A DNA stretch of 64,000 bases, taken from positions 1,801,362 through 1,865,361 of the forward strand of contig CP075364.1 of the NCBI GenBank assembly GCA_019454105.1, in the 5' to 3' direction. Below the pieces are notes generated by a model that did no database searches, was not told the origin of the DNA, and worked only from the letters and a program-made list of their open reading frames with translations. A program made the translations under genes and the position numbers. Each line of letters opens with the position of its first letter. The first letter of the stretch is position 1. The stretch comes from Fimbriimonadaceae bacterium. GTDB taxonomy: Bacteria > Armatimonadota > Fimbriimonadia > Fimbriimonadales > Fimbriimonadaceae. This document shows positions 33,905 through 45,035 of the stretch, piece by piece.

Positions 33905-34231
33905 CTAGGTGAAGGCCATACAACCATTCGGCGGGTTCCACCAGCATGGGCCATAGGCACCATTCTCACAGATATACCACGTCTTATACGTCGCCCTCTT
34001 CTCATAGGGAGTCGCCGGCGTCCAGGCACAGGACAAGCTCCAGTCAATGGCTTCGTATCCCAGGAACACTACGTCACTGTCCAGGCAGGCCGTGCACCGT
34101 GGCACCGCGGGCACTTCGATCTGGTCGCCAACCATATCTGGATTCCCAGCAAGGACAGACGAGGAATAGGTGGACGATGACGTGATCGTCAGCCATCCGA
34201 CGGCTGCGATCATCGTCGTGACCCGATCCAA
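33905..34231 (-). CDS. Small cysteine-rich exported protein (108 aa)
   Basis: Starts MDRVTTMIAAVGWLTITSSS (TTG at 34231; ATG at 34213 also possible), a weak signal peptide. The mature part contains six Cys, including RCTACLD, LSCAW, WYICEN, GPCWW and NGCMAF, suggesting disulfides. It lies 49 bases upstream of the pseudopilin gene on the same strand, so it may be co-expressed. Family not recognised. Confidence 0.5.
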   Translation of the reverse strand: MDRVTTMIAAVGWLTITSSSTYSSSVLAGNPDMVGDQIEVPAVPRCTACLDSDVVFLGYEAIDWSLSCAWTPATPYEKRATYKTWYICENGAYGPCWWNPPNGCMAFT

Positions 34232-34307
34232 TGCGGATGTATCTCCTATACCAAATGAATAGAAGAAGCCCCCCCTTTTTGTAGATCTTATGGCCCAAGT
34301 ACTATTA

Positions 34308-37373
<3,066 letters not shown>

Positions 37374-37917
37374 GGATGGTAACTTGATCCGAGCGCAGGA
37401 GATTGGTCGGCACGGACGCTCCACCCAAGGGGCCTTGCGGGCCGATCAGCGCTCGGAGGTTCCGGGCCCGACGACCGCCATGGGTGGGCCTCCGGCCCGG
37501 GGCCCATCGCGGCTCCGCACACAGTCGCCAGACCCTCCTGGCAACCGCATTGGCTCAGGTTCAAAATGCTCGACCCAGTTCCCGAGATCGCCCACATGGC
37601 CCACTTTCGGGGCCAGAACCGGACTTCGTGCAGCTCCGGTCTCGCTCTCGCTGGCCATCAGGGCGACCACGCCGATGGCGGGTACGACTCTCCAAGCACG
37701 AGCTACCGTCGATGACGGCGCCCCAAACGGGCCGTGCATCAAGAGGAGCAACAGGGCTGGAAGAAGCGGCAGCAAGGTGACTCTGCTTGAGAATTATGGG
37801 CGAACGTGGAGTCCACACCAGGGACAAGCGGCGATTCGGGCCCATCCAAGGAGCCAGGACCGTGGCAGGGGGAGCCTTCTTGAGGCCCCTCCGAAGCCCA
37901 TTATGGAGTCCTCATGG
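37374..37917. other. 544-base gap between secA and the ARC-like ATPase gene
   Basis: Nothing firmly coding. The only candidate is a short minus-strand frame with a signal-peptide-like start (listed separately). I see no tRNA, repeat or canonical terminator. A CATAAT hexamer on the minus strand at 37793-37798 could be a -10. Confidence 0.5.
37446..37775 (-). CDS. Possible small exported protein (109 aa), doubtful
   Basis: The TTG-initiated frame begins MLPLLPALLLLLMHGPFGAP, which looks like a signal peptide, followed by a second hydrophobic stretch (VVPAIGVVALMA) and a Pro/Gly-rich tail. No ribosome site. A CATAAT box ends 17 bases before the TTG. In GC-rich DNA such frames arise by chance, so this is a tentative call. 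Confidence 0.3.
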   Translation of the reverse strand: MLPLLPALLLLLMHGPFGAPSSTVARAWRVVPAIGVVALMASESETGAARSPVLAPKVGHVGDLGNWVEHFEPEPMRLPGGSGDCVRSRDGPRAGGPPMAVVGPGTSER

Positions 37918-39570
37918 TCAAACAACAGACCTTCTAGCGAACTCGTCGCCCCGGCTCGACCGGACGGGCTTGACCGCGACCACTTGCTCCGGTTCCAGAT
38001 CCAACAGCTTCAACCAGTCCTCCACCGAATCCGACTTGGGGAAGATCTCGTTCTCCTGGAACTCAGACTCGATCGCTCCTCGAAGGTCGGCGACTGTCAG
38101 TCCGCCGGCCTTCGATTTGGCCGCGATCGCCCGCCGTATCGCGGTGTCCTTGGCCCGATCGACCACCGATTTCAACAAGGCCCCGCTGACGAAGTCCCGC
38201 CAGTGCAGGGTTTGCGAAGTGCCGTTGCGGAGTGTCACCCGCATGAACTCCGTGTCTTCGATGTCCCGCCAAAGGTGGGCGAGGGCCGCTTCGACCAAAG
38301 CCCGGCGGGCGCACTCCGGCTCCACGTGCTCCTTCACGAGCGCCGAATCCACCGGCAAGCGGTCGTGCAAGTAGATCGAGAGGATCTCCCGCGAAGCGTC
38401 ATAGTCTGGGCGCCGGATCTTGATTTTCCGGTCAATTCGCTCGGGACGCAGGATCGCCGGATCGATGTAGTCGGGCCGGTTCGAGGTCAGGATCAAAACA
38501 ACATTCTCGAGTTCGACCATCCCGTCCATCTCGGCACAGAACTGGGGCACGACCGTGTTGCTGATGTTGAGCCAACGCCCGCTGGAGCGAGTCCGCAAGA
38601 CCGATTCCGCCTCGTCGATGAAGACGACGACGAGTTGTCCCTCTTTGGCCCGTTCGCGGGCCGCGTCAAAGATCTCGCGCACCATCCGCTCGGTCTCCCC
38701 CAGCCACATGTTGAGGATCTTGGGGCCACTGATGTGCATGAAGCACTCCTTGGCCTCGCGGCCGACCCTTTCGGAGTACTCCTTGGCGAGGTTCGAGGCG
38801 ACGGCTTTGCCGATCAGAGTCTTGCCGCACCCGGGAGGGCCGTACAGCAGCACTCCTTTGATCGGTTTCTTGTCGTACGCCTGGTAGATCTCGGGATAGA
38901 GCAACGGTTGTTCGATCGTCTCCCTGATCAGTCGTATCGCCTCTTCTTGGCCACCGACCGCTTCCCAGGGCGTGAACGGGACATCCTCGACGAAGTAGTC
39001 CCGGGCTTGGTTCCTCTCGAACCGCTCGACAGCCACGCGACCCGTGGCGTCGAGCGCGACTTCGTCACCAGCCTTGAAAGGGAGATCCCGAAGGGCGTCG
39101 GCCCGCTCGACCAGTTTGCCCGCCTGGCCTTGTGGGTCCGCCCCGACTCGGAGCCTGCCGTCCGATAGCACCTCGCTGACCTTGACGATCGGCCCAAGAC
39201 TTGACGGCTCCATGACCCCGACGACCGCGTACGCCTCGTTGAGCCGAATCCTTGAGCCCGTCATGAGGCGGCCCGCATCGAGAGTGGGATCGACCTTCGC
39301 GACGTACTCGGTGTCGCCGAGGGCGACCAGGGCGAGCCCATCCTCCAGCGAGCTCAAGAAGACGCCGATTCGGTTGGCAGGCGAGGTGAGCTTTTCGTAA
39401 GCCTCCTCATAGGCGGCCAGGGCCTTTTCCCGCTCGGCTGCGCTCAGTTCAGACGCTTCGATCTCTTGTTTCAGGGCGGCCAAGTAGTTTTGGAGCTTGG
39501 CATTGTCGGCCGGGGCCAGATCCGCAATCCGCTCAAGGAGCGAAAGGGCTGTGCCTGAACTGGGATCCAT
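37918..39570 (-). CDS. ARC/Mpa-like proteasome-associated AAA ATPase
   Basis: The protein has 550 residues. An N-terminal coiled coil (about residues 20-65, KLQNYLAALKQEIEASELSAAEREKAL), tandem OB-type beta domains (66-200; VFLSSLEDGLALVALGDTEYVAKVDP), then one AAA module with GPPGCGKTLIGKAVA (Walker A), VVVFIDEAES (Walker B) and TSNRPDYIDPAILRPERIDRKI. This order is that of Mpa/ARC, which unfolds tagged proteins into the 20S proteasome. The C-terminus ends ARRSVV and lacks the HbYX/GQYL docking motif. Starts 9 bases after the GGDEF gene with an AGGAG site close by. Confidence 0.85.
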   Translation of the reverse strand: MDPSSGTALSLLERIADLAPADNAKLQNYLAALKQEIEASELSAAEREKALAAYEEAYEKLTSPANRIGVFLSSLEDGLALVALGDTEYVAKVDPTLDAGRLMTGSRIRLNEAYAVVGVMEPSSLGPIVKVSEVLSDGRLRVGADPQGQAGKLVERADALRDLPFKAGDEVALDATGRVAVERFERNQARDYFVEDVPFTPWEAVGGQEEAIRLIRETIEQPLLYPEIYQAYDKKPIKGVLLYGPPGCGKTLIGKAVASNLAKEYSERVGREAKECFMHISGPKILNMWLGETERMVREIFDAARERAKEGQLVVVFIDEAESVLRTRSSGRWLNISNTVVPQFCAEMDGMVELENVVLILTSNRPDYIDPAILRPERIDRKIKIRRPDYDASREILSIYLHDRLPVDSALVKEHVEPECARRALVEAALAHLWRDIEDTEFMRVTLRNGTSQTLHWRDFVSGALLKSVVDRAKDTAIRRAIAAKSKAGGLTVADLRGAIESEFQENEIFPKSDSVEDWLKLLDLEPEQVVAVKPVRSSRGDEFARRSVV

Positions 39571-39579
39571 CTCCTATCT

Positions 39580-40935
39580 CTACGCGCCGTAGGCTCCGCC
39601 CGTGCCCCTCATCGGCCCGTCGGCAGGGTCTCTCCCCCCGGCCAGCGCGGCCAACGTGGCTTCGGCGACGGAGTCCGGAAGGCTCGGGCCGACCGGTCGC
39701 ACCGACCTCACGTCCCGCCCGACCCCGGCGACGCTGACCTGACCCTTGACGGCCACGCACAAGGCCCCGTCGTCCCGCCGGAAGACGACGGAGTCCAGGG
39801 AACGGACCTCGACCGAGGGACAGGCCTTGTGGAACGCTTGGGCCGTGGCCTCGACGAGGCTCTCCAGAACCGAAAGATCCTCCTGGTCGACCACCCCGGT
39901 CCCCGTGGCCCCGTCGACCGAGACGGCGACGGCGACCGTCCCGCTCGTGTCGTTGCCGTCGGTCGAGACGAAGACGACCTGGGCTCCAGCCTCGGGCACC
40001 ATATGGATCTCACGATCCTCCAATCCGATCCTTTTGGCCCGCTTTTCGGCCAAGCATGCCTGGCTCGCCAGATTGATCAGATTGTCGATCGTGGCGGCAT
40101 AGTGCACCCTCTCGCGTTCTCGAGTGCGCTTGCCGCCGCTGGTGCCGACCGACATCGTCACTGGCTCGTCCACCCCGTCGATCTGGAACTGCTCGCGCCG
40201 GAACCGCTCGGCGAGTTCGTGGACCTCCTCCCGGGGCCGGGTCGAGCACACCACGAACTCGTCGCCTCCGTACCTCACCAGAATATCGGAATCGTCGGCC
40301 AATGCCTGGCCCAGAACGGTGGCCGCGGCTTTGAGGACCCTGTCACCCACCACGTGGCCATGCCGCTTGTTGTATTCGCCAAAGTTGTCGAGGTCGATGA
40401 AGAGCAGGGTCGTCTCCCGGCCAAGTTCCAGTTGCCTGACTCCCCACTCGCGCAACCGGTCGCTCCATGAGAGCCCGGTCATCGGGTCCCAAGATCGGCC
40501 CAGTTCCCGCAGAAGTTGGGTGGACGAAAGCAGTCCCAGGAAGCGGCCGTCCTCGCCGACAACCGGAGCCAGGTTCAAATCATGGTCGACGAACGCGCTG
40601 GCTGCCCTTCGCACGGGCGTCATTTCATCGATTTCGACCTTGACGGGCTCGCCCGCCTCCTTGCAGCCGACATCAGGAGCATTCAGTACCGCTCGATCCC
40701 AAGTGAGGATGGACACACAGCGGCCCTCTTCCACCACCGCCAGACAGCGCTGACCGCTCTGCCGCATCAATTGGACTGCGACAGACACGGTGGCCTGGCC
40801 TGGTACTTGGGCCACAATGAGGTCCAAATCGCGCACTGCACGCATGACGACGTTCGGAACCGTCCGAAGGTTTGGAGCCTTGGGCCGATCTTCCGTCCCG
40901 ATCGCCAAGTTTGGTGCATTCTCCGGCCCGAACAT
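39580..40935 (-). CDS. CBS-domain diguanylate cyclase (GGDEF) protein
   Basis: 451 residues: two CBS repeats (about residues 35-155; TVSVAVQLMRQSGQRCLAVVEEGR, MTPVRRAASAFVDHDLNLAPVVGEDGRFLGLL), a GGDEF domain (about 165-330; LFIDLDNFGEYNKRHGHVVGDRVL, ILVRYGGDEFVV) and a 120-residue C-terminal domain of unknown type. The signature GGDEF is intact, so c-di-GMP synthesis is plausible. No RxxD inhibitory site is seen before it. CBS domains often sense adenine nucleotides. ATG lies 3 bases after the DnaA-like stop, with an AGGA site. Confidence 0.88.
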   Translation of the reverse strand: MFGPENAPNLAIGTEDRPKAPNLRTVPNVVMRAVRDLDLIVAQVPGQATVSVAVQLMRQSGQRCLAVVEEGRCVSILTWDRAVLNAPDVGCKEAGEPVKVEIDEMTPVRRAASAFVDHDLNLAPVVGEDGRFLGLLSSTQLLRELGRSWDPMTGLSWSDRLREWGVRQLELGRETTLLFIDLDNFGEYNKRHGHVVGDRVLKAAATVLGQALADDSDILVRYGGDEFVVCSTRPREEVHELAERFRREQFQIDGVDEPVTMSVGTSGGKRTRERERVHYAATIDNLINLASQACLAEKRAKRIGLEDREIHMVPEAGAQVVFVSTDGNDTSGTVAVAVSVDGATGTGVVDQEDLSVLESLVEATAQAFHKACPSVEVRSLDSVVFRRDDGALCVAVKGQVSVAGVGRDVRSVRPVGPSLPDSVAEATLAALAGGRDPADGPMRGTGGAYGA

Positions 40936-40938
40936 AAG

Positions 40939-41985
40939 TTATTCCTGCTGGAATGCGCGAAGTACCGCATTTCTACAGGTGTTCACCATTTGGAGTTGAA
41001 CCGGATCTTTGAGCGAGCGTTTGACGCGGCTTGCTCGAGCGTACACCTCGCCTTCGGTTCCCGTCACGAACGTGGCGACTTCCGTCTCGCTCAATCCCAT
41101 GTCAAACAACATGAGGTAGCAACACATGTCCGTGACGATGTCGCGCGCCCCGTCTGAGCCAAGCTCACGACTGACGGTCTCGAAGACTTTGTCACGAGGA
41201 TCCCAGCCGTCCTCCCCGATCAAGTACGGCCCGAGGGCCCCGCAAGCGCGGACGACGTCGGCATCCGAAGACCATTCCCGTTTCAGGAGTTGGAGCCTCT
41301 GGAGAGCCCCAGCGATCGACCGTCCGTTCCCATGGAGGTGACGGGCGATCATCTTGGCGAGGCTTGGGTTCACCGTAAGACCGGCTTGCTCAGCGATCCG
41401 CCGGACCACCAACTCGCGCTCCTCGGGAGTCGGCGGACTGATGCGGGCATAAGTCCACGACCGCGACGACGGCAGAAGCGCCTTCAGGGCCTTCGCATCA
41501 TCGAATCCAGTGAAGCTGAGGAGCGTTGGACGCCCCGTCTTCACCCGGAGCTCGATCGCTTGCTTGAACTCGTGGCGGCTCTTGGGCCGGGACATGACGT
41601 CCTGGACATCGTCAAGGACGAGTTGGCCCGGCGGGTCTGCCCGGCGAACCTGTCCGACCCACTCCAGCGCTTGCCGAGGGCGGACATCGCCCTGGCTGGA
41701 ACGCCGCAGCAGGGACGTGACAGCTTCGAGAAGGTGCGTCTTGCCCCATCCCGACGGTCCGTAAACAGCTACAAAGGGCACGTGCCCGCTGGCAAACTGG
41801 AGGGCCGACTCGATGGCCCGAAAGTTGCTCGGCAGCGCCTCGAAGGCTTGAAAAGCATACGACGAACCGACCCCCATAGCCACTGAGAGCCGCTGGCCCC
41901 GATCCCTCTCTCGGTCTATCCGGCGATCCATCAGTTTCGTTTCAGGTGTCAAGAGGGCCCCCCGCCCATGAGCGATCTCTGCCAC
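40939..41985 (-). CDS. DnaA-like AAA+ ATPase (Hda/DnaA paralogue)
   Basis: 348 residues. FVAVYGPSGWGKTHLLEAV (Walker A), PGQLVLDDVQDVM (Walker B, DnaA-like DD) and ARISPPTPEERELVVRRIAEQAGLTVNPSLAKMIARHLHGNGRSIAGALQRL (sensor 2 region) place it with DnaA domain III. After that a helical C-terminus replaces DnaA domain IV: the DnaA-box-binding signature (DHTTV) is not present, so sequence-specific origin binding is doubtful. N-terminal DnaA domains I-II are also absent. GTG start with strong GGAGG. First gene of the DnaA-like/GGDEF/ARC operon. Confidence 0.8.
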   Translation of the reverse strand: MAEIAHGRGALLTPETKLMDRRIDRERDRGQRLSVAMGVGSSYAFQAFEALPSNFRAIESALQFASGHVPFVAVYGPSGWGKTHLLEAVTSLLRRSSQGDVRPRQALEWVGQVRRADPPGQLVLDDVQDVMSRPKSRHEFKQAIELRVKTGRPTLLSFTGFDDAKALKALLPSSRSWTYARISPPTPEERELVVRRIAEQAGLTVNPSLAKMIARHLHGNGRSIAGALQRLQLLKREWSSDADVVRACGALGPYLIGEDGWDPRDKVFETVSRELGSDGARDIVTDMCCYLMLFDMGLSETEVATFVTGTEGEVYARASRVKRSLKDPVQLQMVNTCRNAVLRAFQQE

Positions 41986-42111
41986 GGTTCCTCCTATTCT
42001 CCGAACCTTGGGCCTCCCACGTCAAGACCCAGAAAGTCCTGATAAAGAGAGAAAAAAGCAGGACGAGCGCGTAAGAACGAGCACACAGTCACTCATTGGG
42101 CACAAAACAAG

Positions 42112-42132
42112 TTATTCCCCGACTTTTCCACA
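42112..42132 (+). promoter_or_regulatory. Two DnaA-box-like nonamers upstream of the DnaA-like gene
   Basis: TTTTCCACA (42124-42132) differs from TTATCCACA at one base; TTATTCCCC (42112-42120) is more degenerate. Both sit in an AT-richer 147-base gap (42 kb) with an A/G run at about 42040-42060. This could be an autoregulatory DnaA site or part of an origin, but two boxes are too few to call oriC. Confidence 0.35.
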
Positions 42133-43398
42133 TCAATGCCGAATCTTGGGCCAGTAGGTGTCAAAGTCGAACCCGGGACTGTGAGCGGGGTTGTGGCAAG
42201 ACAAGCACGAGTCAGCCGCCTTCTTCGGTGTCCTGACGGCAGGATCCATGACGTGGGCCCGGGAAGGCCCATGACAGCTCTCACAGCCGACATTCGCCAA
42301 GTTAGGAGTCGTCTTGCGGTCCCGGAAGCCTACCGTGCTGTCGAGTCCCACGACATGGCAGCCCGTGCACTCTGGGTCGCGGTCCTGACCCTCGTCCTCC
42401 AAGGTCTTGAGGGCGGATCCGTGGGCGCTTTCCTTCCAGACGATGTACTCGGACGAGTGACAGGGGGCACAGGACGCTGAACCGGCGAAACTGGGAGTCT
42501 CGACGCGCGGCAACCGGTCGATGAGCCGCTCTTCGTCGACCCGGCGCGTGTAGGTTCGGAAGATGTGGCTGCCTTCGGCGTCGTCCGGAATCTCAGGCCC
42601 AAGGCTTAGTGCCCGGTATCCCACGAACGCCGAGCCGGACCACTCGAGGCTGAGGAGGACGTTGGCCTTCTCGACTCCGGTGACGACGAGGGTCTGGCCG
42701 ACGGTCTCTGGGGCGAGCATGGCCGAGCTTTGACCTCGAGCCACGACCAGCTTGAATTCTGGCCACCGTACGGCAAAATCCCTGGACTCTGCAAGGGGCT
42801 GGTCCAGAAGGGCGACCGGCACAAGCCCCTCGGCCTCGGCAGACTTGAGAGCCAGCCTCAGGGCCGCAATGACCGAGGCCGGCTGCTCTAACAGGCTCTC
42901 GGCGATCGCGTCAGGCTCAGAAGGGACACTGACGATCATAAATGGCTCCGCCACGATCCACGGTCGGATCCCCAGCGCGTTGTCCTCCTTGAGGCCGAGG
43001 GTCGTGACCACCCCTCCGGACAGCCGGTCGATCGCCTGAACAAGTCCGGGGCCGAGCCGGGCGTCAGAAGTCCTCAGTCCCAAGGCAGCCACCCCTCCGG
43101 CCCGCGCTGACTCAGCGAGGGTCTCCGCCTTGATCTCGTCTTGCCGGTCTCGGCCGCTCACAAGGCCGCCGGAATCAACAACGACGGTCGGGCCCACGCC
43201 CTTCATCAGGCGAAGTGCGGCGAGCCTTCGGCGGATTCCCCCCGCCATCGGCTTGACGCAACCGCAGGGCGACAGATAGCCCTGGGTGTCGCCGATCAGG
43301 ACGAGGCGAACTGTCGCCGGGATGGGAACATCGGAACTCCAGGGCCACAAAGCAGGGAGCCAAACGGCCAGGGCCATGGCCCAAAGCCCGGTCTTCAT
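42133..43398 (-). CDS. Exported metallophosphatase-like/tetraheme cytochrome c fusion
   Basis: 421 residues with signal peptide (MKTGLWAMALAVWLPALWPW). The N-terminal 250 residues resemble the UshA/metallophosphatase-like domain found beside cytochromes (VLIGDTQGYLSPCGCVKPMAGGIRRRL, VVDSGGL), although the usual metal-ligand set is reduced. The C-terminal 130 residues hold four CxxCH heme motifs: CAPCH, CTGCH, CESCH and CLSCH, cytochrome c554-like. Expected to be a periplasmic electron carrier or oxidoreductase. ATG overlaps the DUF1573 gene stop (ATGA). Confidence 0.82.
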   Translation of the reverse strand: MKTGLWAMALAVWLPALWPWSSDVPIPATVRLVLIGDTQGYLSPCGCVKPMAGGIRRRLAALRLMKGVGPTVVVDSGGLVSGRDRQDEIKAETLAESARAGGVAALGLRTSDARLGPGLVQAIDRLSGGVVTTLGLKEDNALGIRPWIVAEPFMIVSVPSEPDAIAESLLEQPASVIAALRLALKSAEAEGLVPVALLDQPLAESRDFAVRWPEFKLVVARGQSSAMLAPETVGQTLVVTGVEKANVLLSLEWSGSAFVGYRALSLGPEIPDDAEGSHIFRTYTRRVDEERLIDRLPRVETPSFAGSASCAPCHSSEYIVWKESAHGSALKTLEDEGQDRDPECTGCHVVGLDSTVGFRDRKTTPNLANVGCESCHGPSRAHVMDPAVRTPKKAADSCLSCHNPAHSPGFDFDTYWPKIRH

Positions 43399-44993
43399 GG
43401 CACTGTGCCAGAGACAGGGATCCGGATCCTTGGCTGCCCCGAGTCGTCAGTCGCTACTTCGACAACGGCATCGACTCTGCCGCTCGGGGCCGAGCTCAGC
43501 ACGGTCACGAGGATCCGGTGCTCGTCCGGCCGAACGACCTCGGACTGGGCGGAGACGTGGGGGGAGTCAGACTTGACGCCGGTGACTTTGAACGGTCGGC
43601 CGGGCCTTCCGACCATGACCCATGCCTGGCGCCGGGCAGGATCCATCGTCCCGAAGTAGACCTGTGGCGGACTGGCGACGATCCCCTTTTGGACGTTCAC
43701 GGTATGTCGGAGGACCGGGCGCGATTCAAGATCGGTCGACACGACGAGCGTCATCGGATTCCGTCCGTCGGGCACGTTCGGCGCGACCAACACGTCGATT
43801 TGATAGCCCTCGCGAGGTCGGGCCGCTTCGTGCAGGCCGGGGTCGGCGATCTCGCCTTTCCACGGCTTGAAGTCAGCAGTCGCCAAGACCCCGTTGATGT
43901 CAATGCTTTTGATCTTGAACGGTCGGGCAGGGTCGTAGGCCAAGTAAACGCGAAGCTTGGCGCCGGCATCAGGCACCTCAATCCCACGGCCGGTCTCATC
44001 GGCTAAGAACCGGTACGCCGGCGTGACATAACTAGAAACCTTCAGTTTGCGGACTGGCGCTTCTGGGTCGTTCGTGTAGACATAGATCCCTTTGTCAAAC
44101 GGGCCTGGGAACTCAGACGTGTCCGCGACGATCGGCACGACGACAGAACTGCCTGGCTGCACCGTCCCGCCTTGTATGGGAGAAAAGCATCCGCAATCGG
44201 GCGCGACAAAGTACTGAAGCGGCCCCTCTCCCTGGTTACTGATTTCGAAACTGGAACTGAGCAACTCGCCTTGGGACAAGGGGTCGAGAGTGATCTGGGC
44301 CGGATTCACGAACAAAACCGGATTCGCGAGCTTGAGCGACCTCTTCGAATCGACGCTGGCACGGACTCCCTTGGCGAATTCCAGATTGGCCCGGGCGATC
44401 CGGGCGTCCTCAGGCGCCACCTTTAGCGGAACGTTCACCAGAGTGTCGGTGCGGCTCATAAAGCTGCCACCCCGGGGCCACCGGGACAGGCCGAAGTAGG
44501 CTCCGACCACGTAACCGACCTCGTTCCTGATCGTGACGGCCAGGGCCCTCAAGGGAGGATTTCCGCGTTTCAGCGCGACCACCGCCTCGACTCGAGGCTC
44601 GTCGGGAGAATCCGAAACGAAGTGAACGGCCCCGGCCGGGACGACCGAGTCGGGAGGGGGAGGAAGAGTCTCGGCAAAGCCAATCTTGATGTCGCCCTTC
44701 GGCCCGACCTGTATCTTCAGATCCGGCACCGAGTCTTGCCACTCCTTGATGGCTTGGTCTCGGGCGGCGGCATAAATCGGCTTCAAGTCGGATGGCACCT
44801 CCGAATCGTCCCACGTGACCGTGACCCCAGGGCTCGGTAGCCTGGTCGCCAGCCGCTCGGCCTCGGTCCATCGGCCCTTTTGTGTCGCCTCGGCCAAAAC
44901 GGCCACTGTGTGCTGAAACTCGGGCGAGCTTCCGATTGGAAGAGAACTTGGCACCGATGACTGGGCCAGCAAAGCAAGGAGCAGTGGTGTCAT
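43395..44993 (-). CDS. Exported DUF1573-containing protein
   Basis: 532 residues with a short hydrophobic N-terminus. The centre (about residues 225-320) is a DUF1573 domain (FEISNQGEGPLQYFVAPDCGCFSPIQGGTVQPGSS) with the CGC motif; the rest is Ig-like beta sandwich repeats (about 330-530). The N-terminal 200 residues look like a degenerate matrixin-type protease region, but no HExxH is visible. DUF1573 proteins are often next to periplasmic redox genes, as here with the tetraheme protein. Function unknown. Confidence 0.75.
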   Translation of the reverse strand: MTPLLLALLAQSSVPSSLPIGSSPEFQHTVAVLAEATQKGRWTEAERLATRLPSPGVTVTWDDSEVPSDLKPIYAAARDQAIKEWQDSVPDLKIQVGPKGDIKIGFAETLPPPPDSVVPAGAVHFVSDSPDEPRVEAVVALKRGNPPLRALAVTIRNEVGYVVGAYFGLSRWPRGGSFMSRTDTLVNVPLKVAPEDARIARANLEFAKGVRASVDSKRSLKLANPVLFVNPAQITLDPLSQGELLSSSFEISNQGEGPLQYFVAPDCGCFSPIQGGTVQPGSSVVVPIVADTSEFPGPFDKGIYVYTNDPEAPVRKLKVSSYVTPAYRFLADETGRGIEVPDAGAKLRVYLAYDPARPFKIKSIDINGVLATADFKPWKGEIADPGLHEAARPREGYQIDVLVAPNVPDGRNPMTLVVSTDLESRPVLRHTVNVQKGIVASPPQVYFGTMDPARRQAWVMVGRPGRPFKVTGVKSDSPHVSAQSEVVRPDEHRILVTVLSSAPSGRVDAVVEVATDDSGQPRIRIPVSGTVP

Positions 44994-45035
44994 GGCGTTG
45001 GGGACTTAAGGGAAGACGTGCCGAAGGCCCGGTGA

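Noticed and set aside
34232-34307. C/T-rich run and poly-T at 34264-34282 as a secA terminator
   Set aside because: On the minus strand the run is G/A-rich with no U tract, and I see no stable stem; it may serve nothing or the opposite strand.
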